From Nemertoderma westbladi (taxonomy: Eukaryota > Xenacoelomorpha > Nemertodermatida > Nemertodermatidae): 64,000 nucleotides of DNA. The notes below the pieces were generated by a model, which saw nothing but the letters and a program-made list of their open reading frames with translations, was not told the DNA's origin and ran no database searches. The number at the start of each line of letters is the position of its first letter. Position 1 is the first letter of the stretch. The DNA lies in NCBI GenBank assembly GCA_032718475.1, contig JAUCBJ010002601.1:62001-126000 (forward strand), given 5' to 3'. Both the position numbers and the translations under genes were made by a program. Below, piece after piece: positions 8,847 to 20,600 of this stretch.

Positions 8847-11800
8847 GTATCCTAGTGGTGTGTGTGGACGATGTATCATTGTGGTGTGGACGATGTATCC
8901 TAGTGGTGTGTACGATGCATCCTAGTGGTGTGTGTGTACGATGTATCCTAGGGGTGTGTACGATGCATCCTGGGGGTGTGTACGATGTATCCTAGTGGTG
9001 TGTGTGGACGATGTATCCTTGTGGTGTGTGTGGACAATGTATCCTCGTGGTGTGTGTGGACGATGTATCCTAGTGGAGTGAGTGAACGATGTATCCTAGG
9101 GGTGTGAGTGAACGATGTATCCTAGGGGTGTGTACGATGCATCCGGGGGGTGTGTACGATGTATCCTTGTGGTGTGTGTGGACAATGTATCCTAGTGGTG
9201 TGTGTGTACGATGTATCCTAGGGGTGTGTACGATGCATCCTAGTGGTGTGTGTGGACGATGTATCCTAGTGGTGTGGGTGGACGATGTATCCTAGTGGTG
9301 TGGGTGGACGATATATCCTAGTGGTGTGTGTGGACGATGTATCCTAGTGGTGTGGGTGGACGATGTATCCTAGTGGTGTGTGTGGACGATGTATCCTAGT
9401 GGTGTGGGTGGACGATGTATCCTAGTGGTGTGGGTGGACGATGTATCCTAGTGGTGTGGGTGGACGATGTATCCTAGTGGTGTGTGTGGACGATGTATCC
9501 TAGTGGTGTGTGTGGACGATGTATCCTAGTGGTGTGTGTGGACGATGTATCCTAGTGGTGTGGGTGGACGATGTCTCCTAGTGGTGTGTGTGGAAAATGT
9601 ATCCTAGTGGTGTGTGTGGACGATGTATCCTAGTGGTGTGGGTGGACGATGTATCCTAGTGGTGTGGACGATGTCTCCTAGTGGTGTGTGTGGACAATGT
9701 ATCCTAGTGGTGTGGACGATGTATCCTAGTGGTGTGGACGATGTATCCTAGTGGTGTGTGTGGACGATGTATCCTAGTGGTGTGGGTGGACGATGTATCC
9801 TAGTGGTGTGGACGATGTATCCTAGTGGTGTGGACAATGTATCCTAGTGGTGTGGACGATGTATCCTAGTGGTGTGGACGATGTATCCTAGTGGTGTGTG
9901 TGGACGATGTATCCTAGTGGTGTGGGTGGACGATGTATCCTAGTGGTGTGGACGATGTCTCCTAGTGGTGTGTGTGGACAATGTATCCTAGTGGTGTGGA
10001 CAATGTATCCTAGTGGTGTGGACGATGTATCCTAGTGGTGTGGACGATGTATCCTAGTGGTGTGTGTGGACGATGTATCCTAGTGGTGTGGGTGGACGAT
10101 GTATCCTAGTGGTGTGGACAATGTATCCTAGTGGTGTGGACGATGTATCCTAGTGGTGTGGACAATGTATCCTAGTGGTGTGTGTGGACGATGTATCCTA
10201 GTGGTGTGGGTGGACGATGTATCCTAGTGGTGTGGTGATGTCTCCTAGTGGTGTGTGTGGACAATGTATCCTAGTGGTGTGTGTGGACGATGTATCCTAG
10301 TGGTGTGGGTGGACGATGTATCCTAGTGGTGTGGACGATGTCTCCTAGTGGTGTGTGTGGACAATGTATCCTAGTGGTGTGGACAATGTATCCTAGTGGT
10401 GTGGACGATGTATCCTAGTGGTGTGGACGATGCATCCTAGCGGTGTGTGTGGACGATGTATCCTAGTGGTGTGTACGATGTATCCTTGTGGTGTGTGTAC
10501 GATGCATCCTAGTGGTGTGTACGATGTATCCTGGGGGTGTGTGTGTACGATGTATCCTAGTGGTGTGTGTGTACGATGTATCCTTGTGGTGTGTACGATG
10601 TATCCTAGTGGTGTGTACGATGTATCCTAGTGGTGTGTGTGGACGATGTATCATAGTGGTGTGGGTGGACGATGTATCATAGTGGTGTGGGTGGACGATG
10701 TATCCTAGTGGTGTGGACGATGTATCCTAGTGGTGTGCACGATGTATCCTAGTGGTGTGTACGATGTATCCTAGTGGTGTGTGTGTACGATGTATCCTTG
10801 TGGTGTGTACGATGTATCCTAGTAATGTGTACGATGTATCCTAGTGGTGTGTACGATGTATCCTTGTGGTGTGTGTGTACGATGTATCCTAGTGATGTGT
10901 ACGATGTATCCTAGTGGTGTGTACGATGTATCCTTGTGGTGTGTGTGTACGATGTATCCTAGTGGTGTGTGTGTACGATGTATCCTTGTGGTGTGTACGA
11001 TGTATCCTAGTGGTGTGTGTGTACGATGTATCCTTGTGGTGTGTACGATGTATCCTAGTGGTGTGGACAATGTATCCTAGTGGTGTGTGTGGACGATGTA
11101 TCCTAGTGGTGTGGGTGGACGATGTATCCTAGTGGTGTGGACGATGTATCCTAGTGGTGTGTACGATGTATCCTGGGGGTGTGTGTGTACGATGTATCCT
11201 AGTGGTGTGTGTGTACGATGTATCCTTGTGGTGTGTACGATGTATCCTAGTGGTGTGGACAATGTATCCTAGTGGTGTGTGTGGACGATGTATCCTAGTG
11301 GTGTGGGTGGACGATGTATCCTAGTGGTGTGGACGATGTATCCTAGTGGTGTGTACGATGTATCCTGGGGGTGTGTGTGTACGATGTATCCTAGTGGTGT
11401 GTGTGTACGATGTATCCTTGTGGTGTGTACGATGTATCCTAGTGGTGTGTACGATGTATCCTAGTGGTGTGTACGATGTATCCTTGTGGTGTTTGTGTAC
11501 GATGTATCCTTGTAGTGTGTGTGGACGATGTATCCTAGTGGTGTGTACGATGTATCCTGGGGGTGTGTGTGTACGATGTATCCTAGTGGTGTGTGTGGAC
11601 GATGTATCCTAGTGGTGTGGACGTTGTATCCTAGTCGTGTGGACGATGTATCCTAGTGGTGTGTACGATGTATCCTGGGGGTGTGTGTGTACGATGTATA
11701 AGAGTGGTGTGTGTGTACGATGTATCCTTGTGGTGTGTACGATGTATCCTAGTGGTGTGTACGATGTATCCTTGTGGTGTGTGTGTACGATGTATCCTTG

Positions 11801-14800
11801 TAGTGTGTGTGGACGATGTATCCTGGGGATGTGTACGATGTATCCTAGTGGTATGGACGATGCATCCTAGTGGTGTGTACGATGTATCCTAGTGGTGTGT
11901 GTGGACGATGTATCCTAGTGGTGTGTACGATGTATCCTAGTGGTGTGTACGATGTATCCTTGTGGTGTGTGTGTACGATGTATCCTTGTAGTGTGTGTGG
12001 ACGATGTATCCTGGGGATGTGTACGATGTATCCTAGTGGTGTGGACGATGCATCCTAGTGGTGTGTACGATGTATCCTAGTGGTGTGTGTGGACGATGTA
12101 TCCTTGTGGTGTGTACGATGTATCCTAGTGGTGTGTACGATGTATCCTTGTGGTGTGTACGATGTATCCTAGTGGTGTGTACGATGTATCCTTGTGGTGT
12201 GTGTGTACGATGTATCCTTGTAGTGTGTGTGGACGATGTATCCTGGGGATGTGTACGATGTATCCTAGTGGTGTGGACGATGTATCCTAGTGGTGTGTAC
12301 GATGTATCCTAGTGGTGTGTACGATGTATCCTTGTGGTGTGTGTGTACGATGTATCCTTGTAGTGTGTGTGGACGATGTATCCTGGGGATGTGTACGATG
12401 TATCCTAGTGGTGTGGACGATGTATCCTAGTGGTGTGTACGATGTATCCTTGTGGTGTGTGTGTACGATGTATCCTTGTAGTGTGTGTGGACGATGTATC
12501 CTGGGGATGTGTACGATGTATCCTTGTGGTGTGGACGCTGTATCCTTGTGGTGTGTACGATGTATCCTAGTGGTGTGTACGATGTATCCTTGTGGTGTGT
12601 GTGTACGATGTATCCTTGTAGTGTGTGTGGACGATGTATCCTGGGGATGTGTACGATGTATCCTAGTGGTGTGGACGATGCATCCTAGTGGTGTGTACGA
12701 GGTATCCTAGTGGTGTGTGTGGACGATGTATCCTAGTGGTGTGTACGATGTATCCTTGTGGTGTGTGTGTACGATGTATCCTTGTAGTGTGTACGATGTA
12801 TCCTAGTGGTGTGGACGATGTATCCTTGTGGTGTGTACGATGTATCCTAGTGGTGTGTACGATGTATCCTTGTGGTGTGTGTGTACGATGTATCCTAGGG
12901 GTGTGTACGATGCATCCTAGTGGTGTGTACGATGTATCCTAGTGGTGTGTGTGTACGATGTATCCTTGTAGTGTGTGTGGACGATGTATCCTGGGGATGT
13001 GTACGATGTATCCTAGTGGTATGGACGATGTATCCTTGTGGTGTGTACGATGTATCCTAGTGGTGTGTACGATGTATCCTTGTGGTGTGTGTGTACGATG
13101 TATCCTAGGGGTGTGTACGATGCATCCTAGTGGTGTGTACGATGTATCCTAGTGGTGTGTGTGTACGATGTATCCTTGTAGTGTGTGTGGACGATGTATC
13201 CTGGGGATGTGTACGATGTATCCTAGTGGTATGGACGATGCATCCTAGTGGTGTGTACGATGTATCCTAGTGGTGTGTGTGGACGATGTATCCTAGTGGT
13301 GTGTACGATGTATCCTTGTGGTGTGTGTGTACGATGTATCCTAGTGGTTTGGACGATGTATCCTTGTAATGTGTGTGGACGATGTATCCTAGTGGTGTGT
13401 ACGATGTATCCTAGTGGTCTGTGTGTACGATGTATCCTAGTGGTGTGTACGATGTATCCTTGTGGTCTGTGTGGACGATGTATCCTAGGGGTGTGTACAA
13501 TGTATCCTAGTGGTGTGTGTGTACGGTGTATCCTATTGGTGTCTACGATGCATCCTAGTGGTGTGTACGATGTTTCCTAGTGGTGTGTACGATGTATCCT
13601 TGTGGTCTGTGTGGACGATGTATCCTAGGGGTGTGTACGATGTATCCTAGTGGTGTGTGTGTACCCTAGGGTATCCTAGGGGTGTGTACGATGCATCCTA
13701 GTGGTGTGTACGAAGTATCCTTGTGGTGTGTACGATGTATACTAGTGGTGTGTGTGGTCGATGTATCCTAGTGGTGTGTACGATGTATCCTAGTGGTGTG
13801 GACGATGTATCCTTGTGGTGTGTACGATGTATCCTAGTGGTGTGGACGATGTATCCTTGTGGTGTGTACGATGTATCCTAGTGGTGTGGACGATGTATCC
13901 TTGTGGTGTGTACGATGTATCCTTGTGGTGTGTGTGGACGATGTATCTTTGTGGTGTGTGTGGACGATATATCCTAGTGGTGTGTGTGGACGATGTATCC
14001 TAGTGGTGTGGGTGGACGATGTATCCTAGTGGTGTGTACGATGTATCATAGTGGTGTGTGTGGTCGATGTATCCTAGTGGTGTGTACGATGTATCCTAGT
14101 GGTGTGGACGATGTATCCTTGTGGTGTGTACGATGTATCCTAGTGGTGTGGACGATGTATCCTAGTGGTGTGGACGATGTATCCTTGTGGTGTGTACGTT
14201 GTATCCTAGTGGTGTGTGACGATGTATCCTTGTGGTGTGTACGATGTATCCTTGTGGTGTGTGTGGACAATGTATCCTAGTGGTGTGGACGATGTATCCT
14301 TGTGGTGTGTGTGGACAATGTATCCTAGTGGTGTGTACGATGCATCCTTGTGGTGTGTGTGGACAATGTATCCTAGTGGTGTGTACGATGGATCCTTGTG
14401 GTGTGTATGGACGATGTATCCTAGGGCTGTGTACGATGTATCCTAGTGGTGTGTGTGTACGATATATCCTAGGGGTGTGTACGATGCATCCTAGTGGTGT
14501 GTGTGGACGTTGTATCCTTGTGGTGTGTGTGGACGATGTATCCTAGTGGTGTGTACGATGGATCCTTGTGGTGTGTGTGGACGATGTATCCTAGTGGTGT
14601 GTACGATGGATCCTAGTGGTGTGGGTGGACGATGTATCCTAGTGGTGTGGACGATGTATCCTAGTGGTGTGTACGATGTATCCTAGTGGTGTGTGTGGAC
14701 GATGTATCCTAGTGGTGTGTACGATGGATCCTTGTGGTGTGTATGGACGATGTATCCTAGGGCTGTGTACGATGTATCCTAGTGGTGTGTGCGATGTATC

Positions 14801-15995
14801 CTAGTGGTGTGTACGATGTATCCTAGTGGTGTGTGTGGACGATGTATCCTAGTGGTGTGGACGATGTATCCTAGTGGTGTGTACGATGTATCCTAGTGGT
14901 GTGTGTGGACGATGTATCCTAGTCGTGTGGACGATGTATCCTAGTGGTGTGTACGATGTATCCTTGTGGTGTGTGTGGACAATGTATCCTAGTGGTGTGG
15001 ACGATGTATCCTTGTGGTGTGTACAATGTATCCTAGTGGTGTGTACGATGTATCCTAGTGGTGTGTGTGGATGATGTATCCTAGTGGTGTGGATGATGTA
15101 TCCTTGTGGTGTGTGTGGATGATGTATCCTAGTGGTTTGGACGATGTATCCTTGTGGTGTGTGTGGACAATGTATCCTAGTGGTGTGTACGATGCATCCT
15201 TGTGGTGTGTGTGGACAATGTATCCTAGTGGTTTGGACGATGTATCCTTGGTGGTGTGTACAATGTATCCTAGTGGTGTGTACGATGTATCCTAGTGGTG
15301 TGTGTGGATGATGTATCCTAGTGGTTTGGACGATGTATCCTTGTGGTGTGTGTGGACGATGTATCCTAGTGGTGTGTACGATGTATCCTAGTGGTGTGTG
15401 CGATGTATCCTAGTGGTGTGTACGATGTATCCTAGTTGTGTGTGTGGACGATGTATCCTAGTGGTGTGTACGATGTATCCTAGTGGTGTGTGTGGATGAT
15501 GTATCCTAGTGGTGTGGACGATGTATCCTTGTGGTGTGTGTGGACGATGTATCCTAGTGGTGTGGACGATGTATCCTAGTGGTGTGTGCGATGTATCCTA
15601 GTGGTGTGTACGATGTATCCTAGTTGTGTGTGTGGACGATGTATCCTAGTCGTGTGGACGATGTATCCTAGTGGTGTGTACGATGTATCCTTGTGGTGTG
15701 TGTGGACGATGTATCCTAGTGGTGTGGACGATGTATCCTTGTGGTGTGGACGTTGTATCCTAGTGGTGTGTGTGGATGATGTATCCTAGTGGTTTGGACG
15801 ATGTATCCGTGGTGTGGCGGCCTGTGGTGTGGACGATGTATCCTAGTGGTGTGGACGATGTATCCTAGTGGTGTGTGCGATGTATCCTAGTGGGGTAGAC
15901 GATGTATCCTAGTGGTGTGGACGATGTATCCTAGTGGTGTGTACGATGTATCCTTGTGGTGTGTGTGGACGATGTATCCTAGTGATGTATCCTGG
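8847..15995 (+). repeat. 22/26-bp minisatellite, main block
   Basis: This is about 7.1 kb of the same unit family. From 9.2 to 10.4 kb the GTGTGGACG and GTGGGTGGACG forms dominate. From 10.4 kb on, GTGTGTACGATGTATCCTTG forms take over. Higher-order periods are visible: the stretch at 11087-11272 repeats at 11279-11464 (period 192), and that at 11870-12058 repeats at 12058 (period 188). None of the cysteine-rich reading frames it yields is a credible gene. Confidence 0.95.
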
Positions 15996-16596
15996 ATGTA
16001 GGACAACTCGGTCCAGGACAATTCGGTCCCGGACAATTGATGATATTATAACAGTCCCTGAATGAGATCCAGCTATTATCTAAGATAATAATTTAGGCTT
16101 GTTAACCAACCAACAACACATACAGTATACGTACGCAATATATAAAAAAAATCAGTTTTTACACATTTTAAATGCATACTATTACTAGCTAGTAATAATA
16201 ATTCACAAGCTCCATAAAAACACAATAATTGCTACCATAACTAATAATGTTAACAAAAAAAGAAAAATTTTTTTATTTTTAAAAAAAATACCTGCTAGTA
16301 AAAAAAAAACACTAGCTACCATATAATGGTATCTTTTAAGGTTCTAGAACATTCACCATTTTATAGTACAGTAGTACCAATTAAATTTGGTCCCGGACAA
16401 TTCGGTCCCGGACAATTCGGTCCCATTAATAAGCATATTTTGGGACCGAATTGTCCTAGTCAGTATCCGGTCAATTCGGTCCCGGACAATAATTCGTTCC
16501 CAAAATACAAAATTAATGGGACCAAATTGTCCGGGACCGAATTGTTCCGACCGAATTGTCCGGACCGAATTGTCCGGGACCGAATTATCCTGCTTC
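15996..16596. repeat. Foldback insertion with 15-bp units, CGGTCCC type
   Basis: It opens with GGACAACTCGGTCC-type units and ends with inverted GGGACCGAATTGTCC units. Minisatellite repeats lie on either side (up to 15995 and from 16597). Forward units sit at 16389-16427 and inverted units from 16442, with a dense inverted cluster at 16530-16590. The middle (16040-16330) is AT-rich with no coding potential. The unit CCCGGACAATTCGGT is related to the CCGGACAATTGCGAC unit of the A1/A2 foldback arrays but differs in its second half. Confidence 0.65.
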
Positions 16597-16694
16597 CATG
16601 TATCCTAGTGGTATGGACGATGCATCTTAGTGGTGTGGACGATATATCCTAGTGGTGTGGGTGGACGATGTATCCTAGTGTGGTGGAAGTGGAC
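16597..16694 (+). repeat. 22/26-bp minisatellite, right remnant
   Basis: About four degenerate units lie beyond the foldback insertion. This shows that the insertion landed inside the array near its right end. Confidence 0.85.
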
Positions 16695-17084
16695 GAAATA
16701 TGCTGCTTTTTTAATTTTTGATATTGCAAACTGGTGATTTCCCACCTACAAATAATTTTGTAGGGGTGTTCACCATAATAACAATTGAACTTACTGTTTA
16801 CCTATTAATACTATTTATAACTATACGATAACCATACAGTGCAGTAATCTTTTAAACATGTGATTCACTATATAATTACTCCGCCACCTTAAATATTATG
16901 CACTAGTTTTTGTTTTGATGTTGTGTATTATCTAGACAGTATCGTCTTCGCTGCCTTCGGGTTGTCCTTTTTTTGTTTCGGATTTCACGTCCACCGATAA
17001 CATAATTTTATGTTCTAGGACATAAAATTCTCCCTCGTATGATCCTTTATTAAAACTATAACAATGAGTTGATCTTGATCCCAA
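16695..17084. other. Unique AT-rich spacer
   Basis: An 84-codon frame read on the minus strand (16932-17186) starts at TTG and has fairly varied composition. I do not recognise it. Its first third is shared at nucleotide level with B2 (around 32360-32425), so it more likely belongs to an old repeat than to a gene. Confidence 0.4.
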
Positions 17085-17585
17085 GTCACTTGATTGACTT
17101 GTCCCGAGCTGCCAGATGCAATGTTGCGTGAACAGTCCTTGAACCACAAACAAGTGTAAACCAAAAACGATATGACCATCAGACAAAAAATCAGCGCACC
17201 GGCGCGGCGGCGGCGTGTGGCGTGGTGGCTACTTCATATTTTTCCACTTGATTGAGGATCAAGGACGGCTATCGCAGCATTGCATCTGACAAAAGTTATT
17301 GTGAGTGTACGCCGAAGGTAAACGCAATGGACGAGAATACAGACATTAATTAGTTACTGTAGTTTGTTAAATTCCATCGGACAGGACAACTTTCTACATA
17401 TAAATGATTCCAGCTAGATACTAAAAGGACGAGTTTAATCCAAGTATCAATATATATCCTTAAAGTCGAACGATATGTATTCATTGGATTTCATCAAAAT
17501 ATGAGAGATGATGTGGTCATACTAATTTACTTTAGTTTTTCTTTCACAAAATTAAAAGTAAACGTTCCAATTATATTTAACCCAT
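17085..17585. repeat. Direct repeat B1, left border of the 24-bp satellite
   Basis: Blocks recur in the same order and orientation at 32350-33165. One is CAAGGACGGCTATCGCAGCA (17262-17281 here, 32747-32766 there). Others are the GGACAGGACAACT block and TTTCTTTCACAAA near 17540. A GACCATCAGAC word sits here once (17174-17184), where B2 has a 29-bp tandem array. Divergence is much higher than between A1 and A2, so this duplication is older. No gene was recognised. Confidence 0.7.
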
Positions 17586-17616
17586 TAATATCCAACATCA
17601 AATATTCAACATTCTA

Positions 17617-20600
17617 TACAACAGCCTTCGGTTCTATAGAGGGCGACTTCGGTTCTACAGAGGGCGTCAACACACCTTTGGTTCTATAGAGGGCGTCAAC
17701 AACAACCTTTGGTTCTATAGAGGGCGTCAACTTCGGTTCTATAGAGGACGTAGACTTCGGTTCTATAGAGGGCGTCGACTTCGGTTCTATAGAGGGCGTC
17801 GACTTCGGTTCTATAGAGGGCGTCGACAACAACCTTTAGTTCTATAGAGGGCGTCGACTTCGGTTCTATAAAGGGCGTCGACTTTGGTTCTATAGAGGGC
17901 GTCGACAACAACCTTTGGTTCTATAGAGGGCGTCGACTTCGGTTCTATAGAGGGCGTCGACTTTGGTTCTATAGAGGGCGTCGACAACAACCTTTGGTTC
18001 TATAGAGGGCGTCGACTTCGGTTCTATAGAGGGCGTCGACTTCGGTTCTATAGAGGGCGTCGACAACAACCTTTGGTTCTATAGAGGGCGTCAACAACAA
18101 CCTTCGGTTCTATAGAGGGCTTCGACTTCGGTTCTATAGAGGGCGTCAACAACAACCTTCGGTTCTATAGAGGGCGTCGACTTCGGTTCTATAGAGGGCG
18201 TCGACTTCGGTTCTATAGAGGGCGTCGACAACAACCTTCGGTTCTATAGAGGGCGTCAACTTCGGTTCTATAAAGGGCGTCGACTTCGGTTCTATAGAGG
18301 GCGTCAACAACAACCTTTGGTTCTATAGAGGGCGTCGACTTCGGTTCTATAGAGGGCGTCGACTTCGGTTCTATAGAGGGCGTCAACAACAACCTTCGGT
18401 TCTATAGAGGGCGTTGACTTCGGTTCTATAGAGGGCGTCAACTTCGGTTCTATAGAGGGCGTTGACTTCGGTTCTATAGAGGGCGTCGACTTCGGTTCTA
18501 TAGAGGGCGTCGACTTCGGTTCTATAGAGGGCGTCGACTTCGGTTCTATAGAGGGCGTCAACTTTGGTTCTATAGAGGGCGTCAACTTCGGTTCTATAAA
18601 GGGCGTCGACTTCGGTTCTATAGAGGGCGTCAACAACAACCTTTGGTTCTATAGAGGGCGTCAACAACAACCTTTGGTTCTATAGAGGGCGTCAACTTCG
18701 GTTCAATAAAGGGCGTCGACTTCGGTTCTATAGAGGGCGTCGACAACAACCTTTGGTTCTATAGAGGGCGTCGACTTCGGTTCTATAAAGGGCGTCGACT
18801 TTGGTTCTATAGAGGGCGTCGACAACAACCTTTGGTTCTATAGAGGGCGTCGACTTCGGTTCTATAAAGGGCGTCGACTTCGGTTCTATAGAGGGCGTAA
18901 ACAACAACCTTCGGTTCTATAGAGGGCGTCAACAACAACCTTTGGTTCTATAGAGGGCTTCGACAACAACCTTCGGTTCTATAGAGGGCGTCGACTTCGG
19001 TTCTATAGAGGGCGTCGACTTCGGTTCTATAAAGGGCGTCGACTTCGGTTCTATAGAGGGCGTCAACAACAACCTTTGGTTCTATAGAGGGCGTCAACAA
19101 CAACCTTTGGTTCTATAGAGGGCGTCAACTTCGGTTCTATAAAGGGCGTCGACTTCGGTATAGTGGGCATAAACAACAACCTTCGGTTCTATAGAGGGCG
19201 TCAACAACAACCTTCGGTTCTATAGAGGGCGTCGACTTCGGTTCTATAGAGGGCGTAAACAACAACCTTTGGTTCTATAGAGGGCTTCGACAACAACCTT
19301 CGGTTCTATAGAGGGCGTCGACTTCGGTTCTATAGAGGGCGTCGACTTCGGTTCTATAAAGGGCGTCGACTTCGGTTCTATAGAGGGCGTCAACAACAAC
19401 CTTCGGTTCTATAGAGGGCGTCAACAACAACCTTTGGTTCTATAGAGGGCGTCAACTTCGGTTCTATAAAGGGCGTCGACTTCGGTTCTATAGAGGGCTT
19501 CGACAACAACCTTCGGTTCTATAGAGGGCTTCGACTTCGGTTCTATAGAGGGCTTCGATTTCGGTTCTATAGAGGGCGTTGACTTCGGTTCTATAGAGGG
19601 CGTCGACTTCGGTTCTATAGAGGGCGTCGACTTCGGTTCTATAGAGGGCGTCAACAACAACCTTTGGTTCTATAGAGGGCGTCAACAACAACCTTCGGTT
19701 CTATAGAGGGCGTCGACTTCGGTTCTATAGAGGGCGTCGACTTCGGTTCTATAAAGGGCGTCGACTTCGGTTCTATAGAGGGCGTCAACAACAACCTTTG
19801 GTTCTATAGAGGGTGTCGACTTCGGTTCTATAGAGGGCGTCAACAACAACCTTCGGTTCTATAGAGGGCGTCAACAACAACCTTCGGTTCTATAGAGGGC
19901 GTCAACAACAACCTTTGGTTCTATAGAGGGCGTCAACAACAACCTTTGGTTCTATAGAGGGCGTCAACTTCGGTTCTATAGAGGGCATTGACTTCGGTTC
20001 TATAGAGGGCGTCAACAACAACCTTTGGTTCTATAGAGGGCGTCAACAACAACCTTTGGTTCTATAGAGGGCGTCAACTTCGGTTCTATAAAGGGCGTCG
20101 ACTTCGGTTCTATAGAGGGCGTAAACAACAACCTTCGGTTCTATAGAGGGCTTCGACAACAACCTTCGGTTCTATAGAGGGCTTCGACTTCGGTTCTATA
20201 GAGGGTGTCGACTTCGGTTCTATAAAGGGCGTCGACTTCGGTTCTATAGAGGGCGTCGACTTCGGTTCTATAGAGGGCGTCAACTTTGGTTCTATAGAGG
20301 GCGTCAACAACAACCTTTGGTTCTATAGAGGGCTTCGATTTCGGTTCTATAGAGGGTGTTGACTTCGGTTCTATAGAGGGCGTCGACTTCGGTTCTATAG
20401 AGGGCGTCGACTTCGGTTCTATAGAGGGCGTCAACAACAACCTTTGGTTCTATAGAGGGCGTCAACTTCGGTTCTATAAAGGGCGTCGACTTCGGTTCTA
20501 TAGAGGGCGTAAACAACAACCTTTGGTTCTATAGAGGGCTTCGACAACAACCTTCGGTTCTATAGAGGGCGTCGACTTCGGTTCTATAGAGGGCGTCGAC

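Noticed and set aside
6636-16694. Many Cys-rich open frames (CTMYPSGVCGRCILVV type) in the 22/26-bp array
   Set aside because: They follow from the repeat unit, occur in several frames at once, shift with each 22- or 26-bp unit and have no start, splice or domain signals.
16932-17186. 84-codon minus-strand gene
   Set aside because: It starts at TTG, part of it is shared with the B2 repeat without frame conservation, and no domain is recognised.
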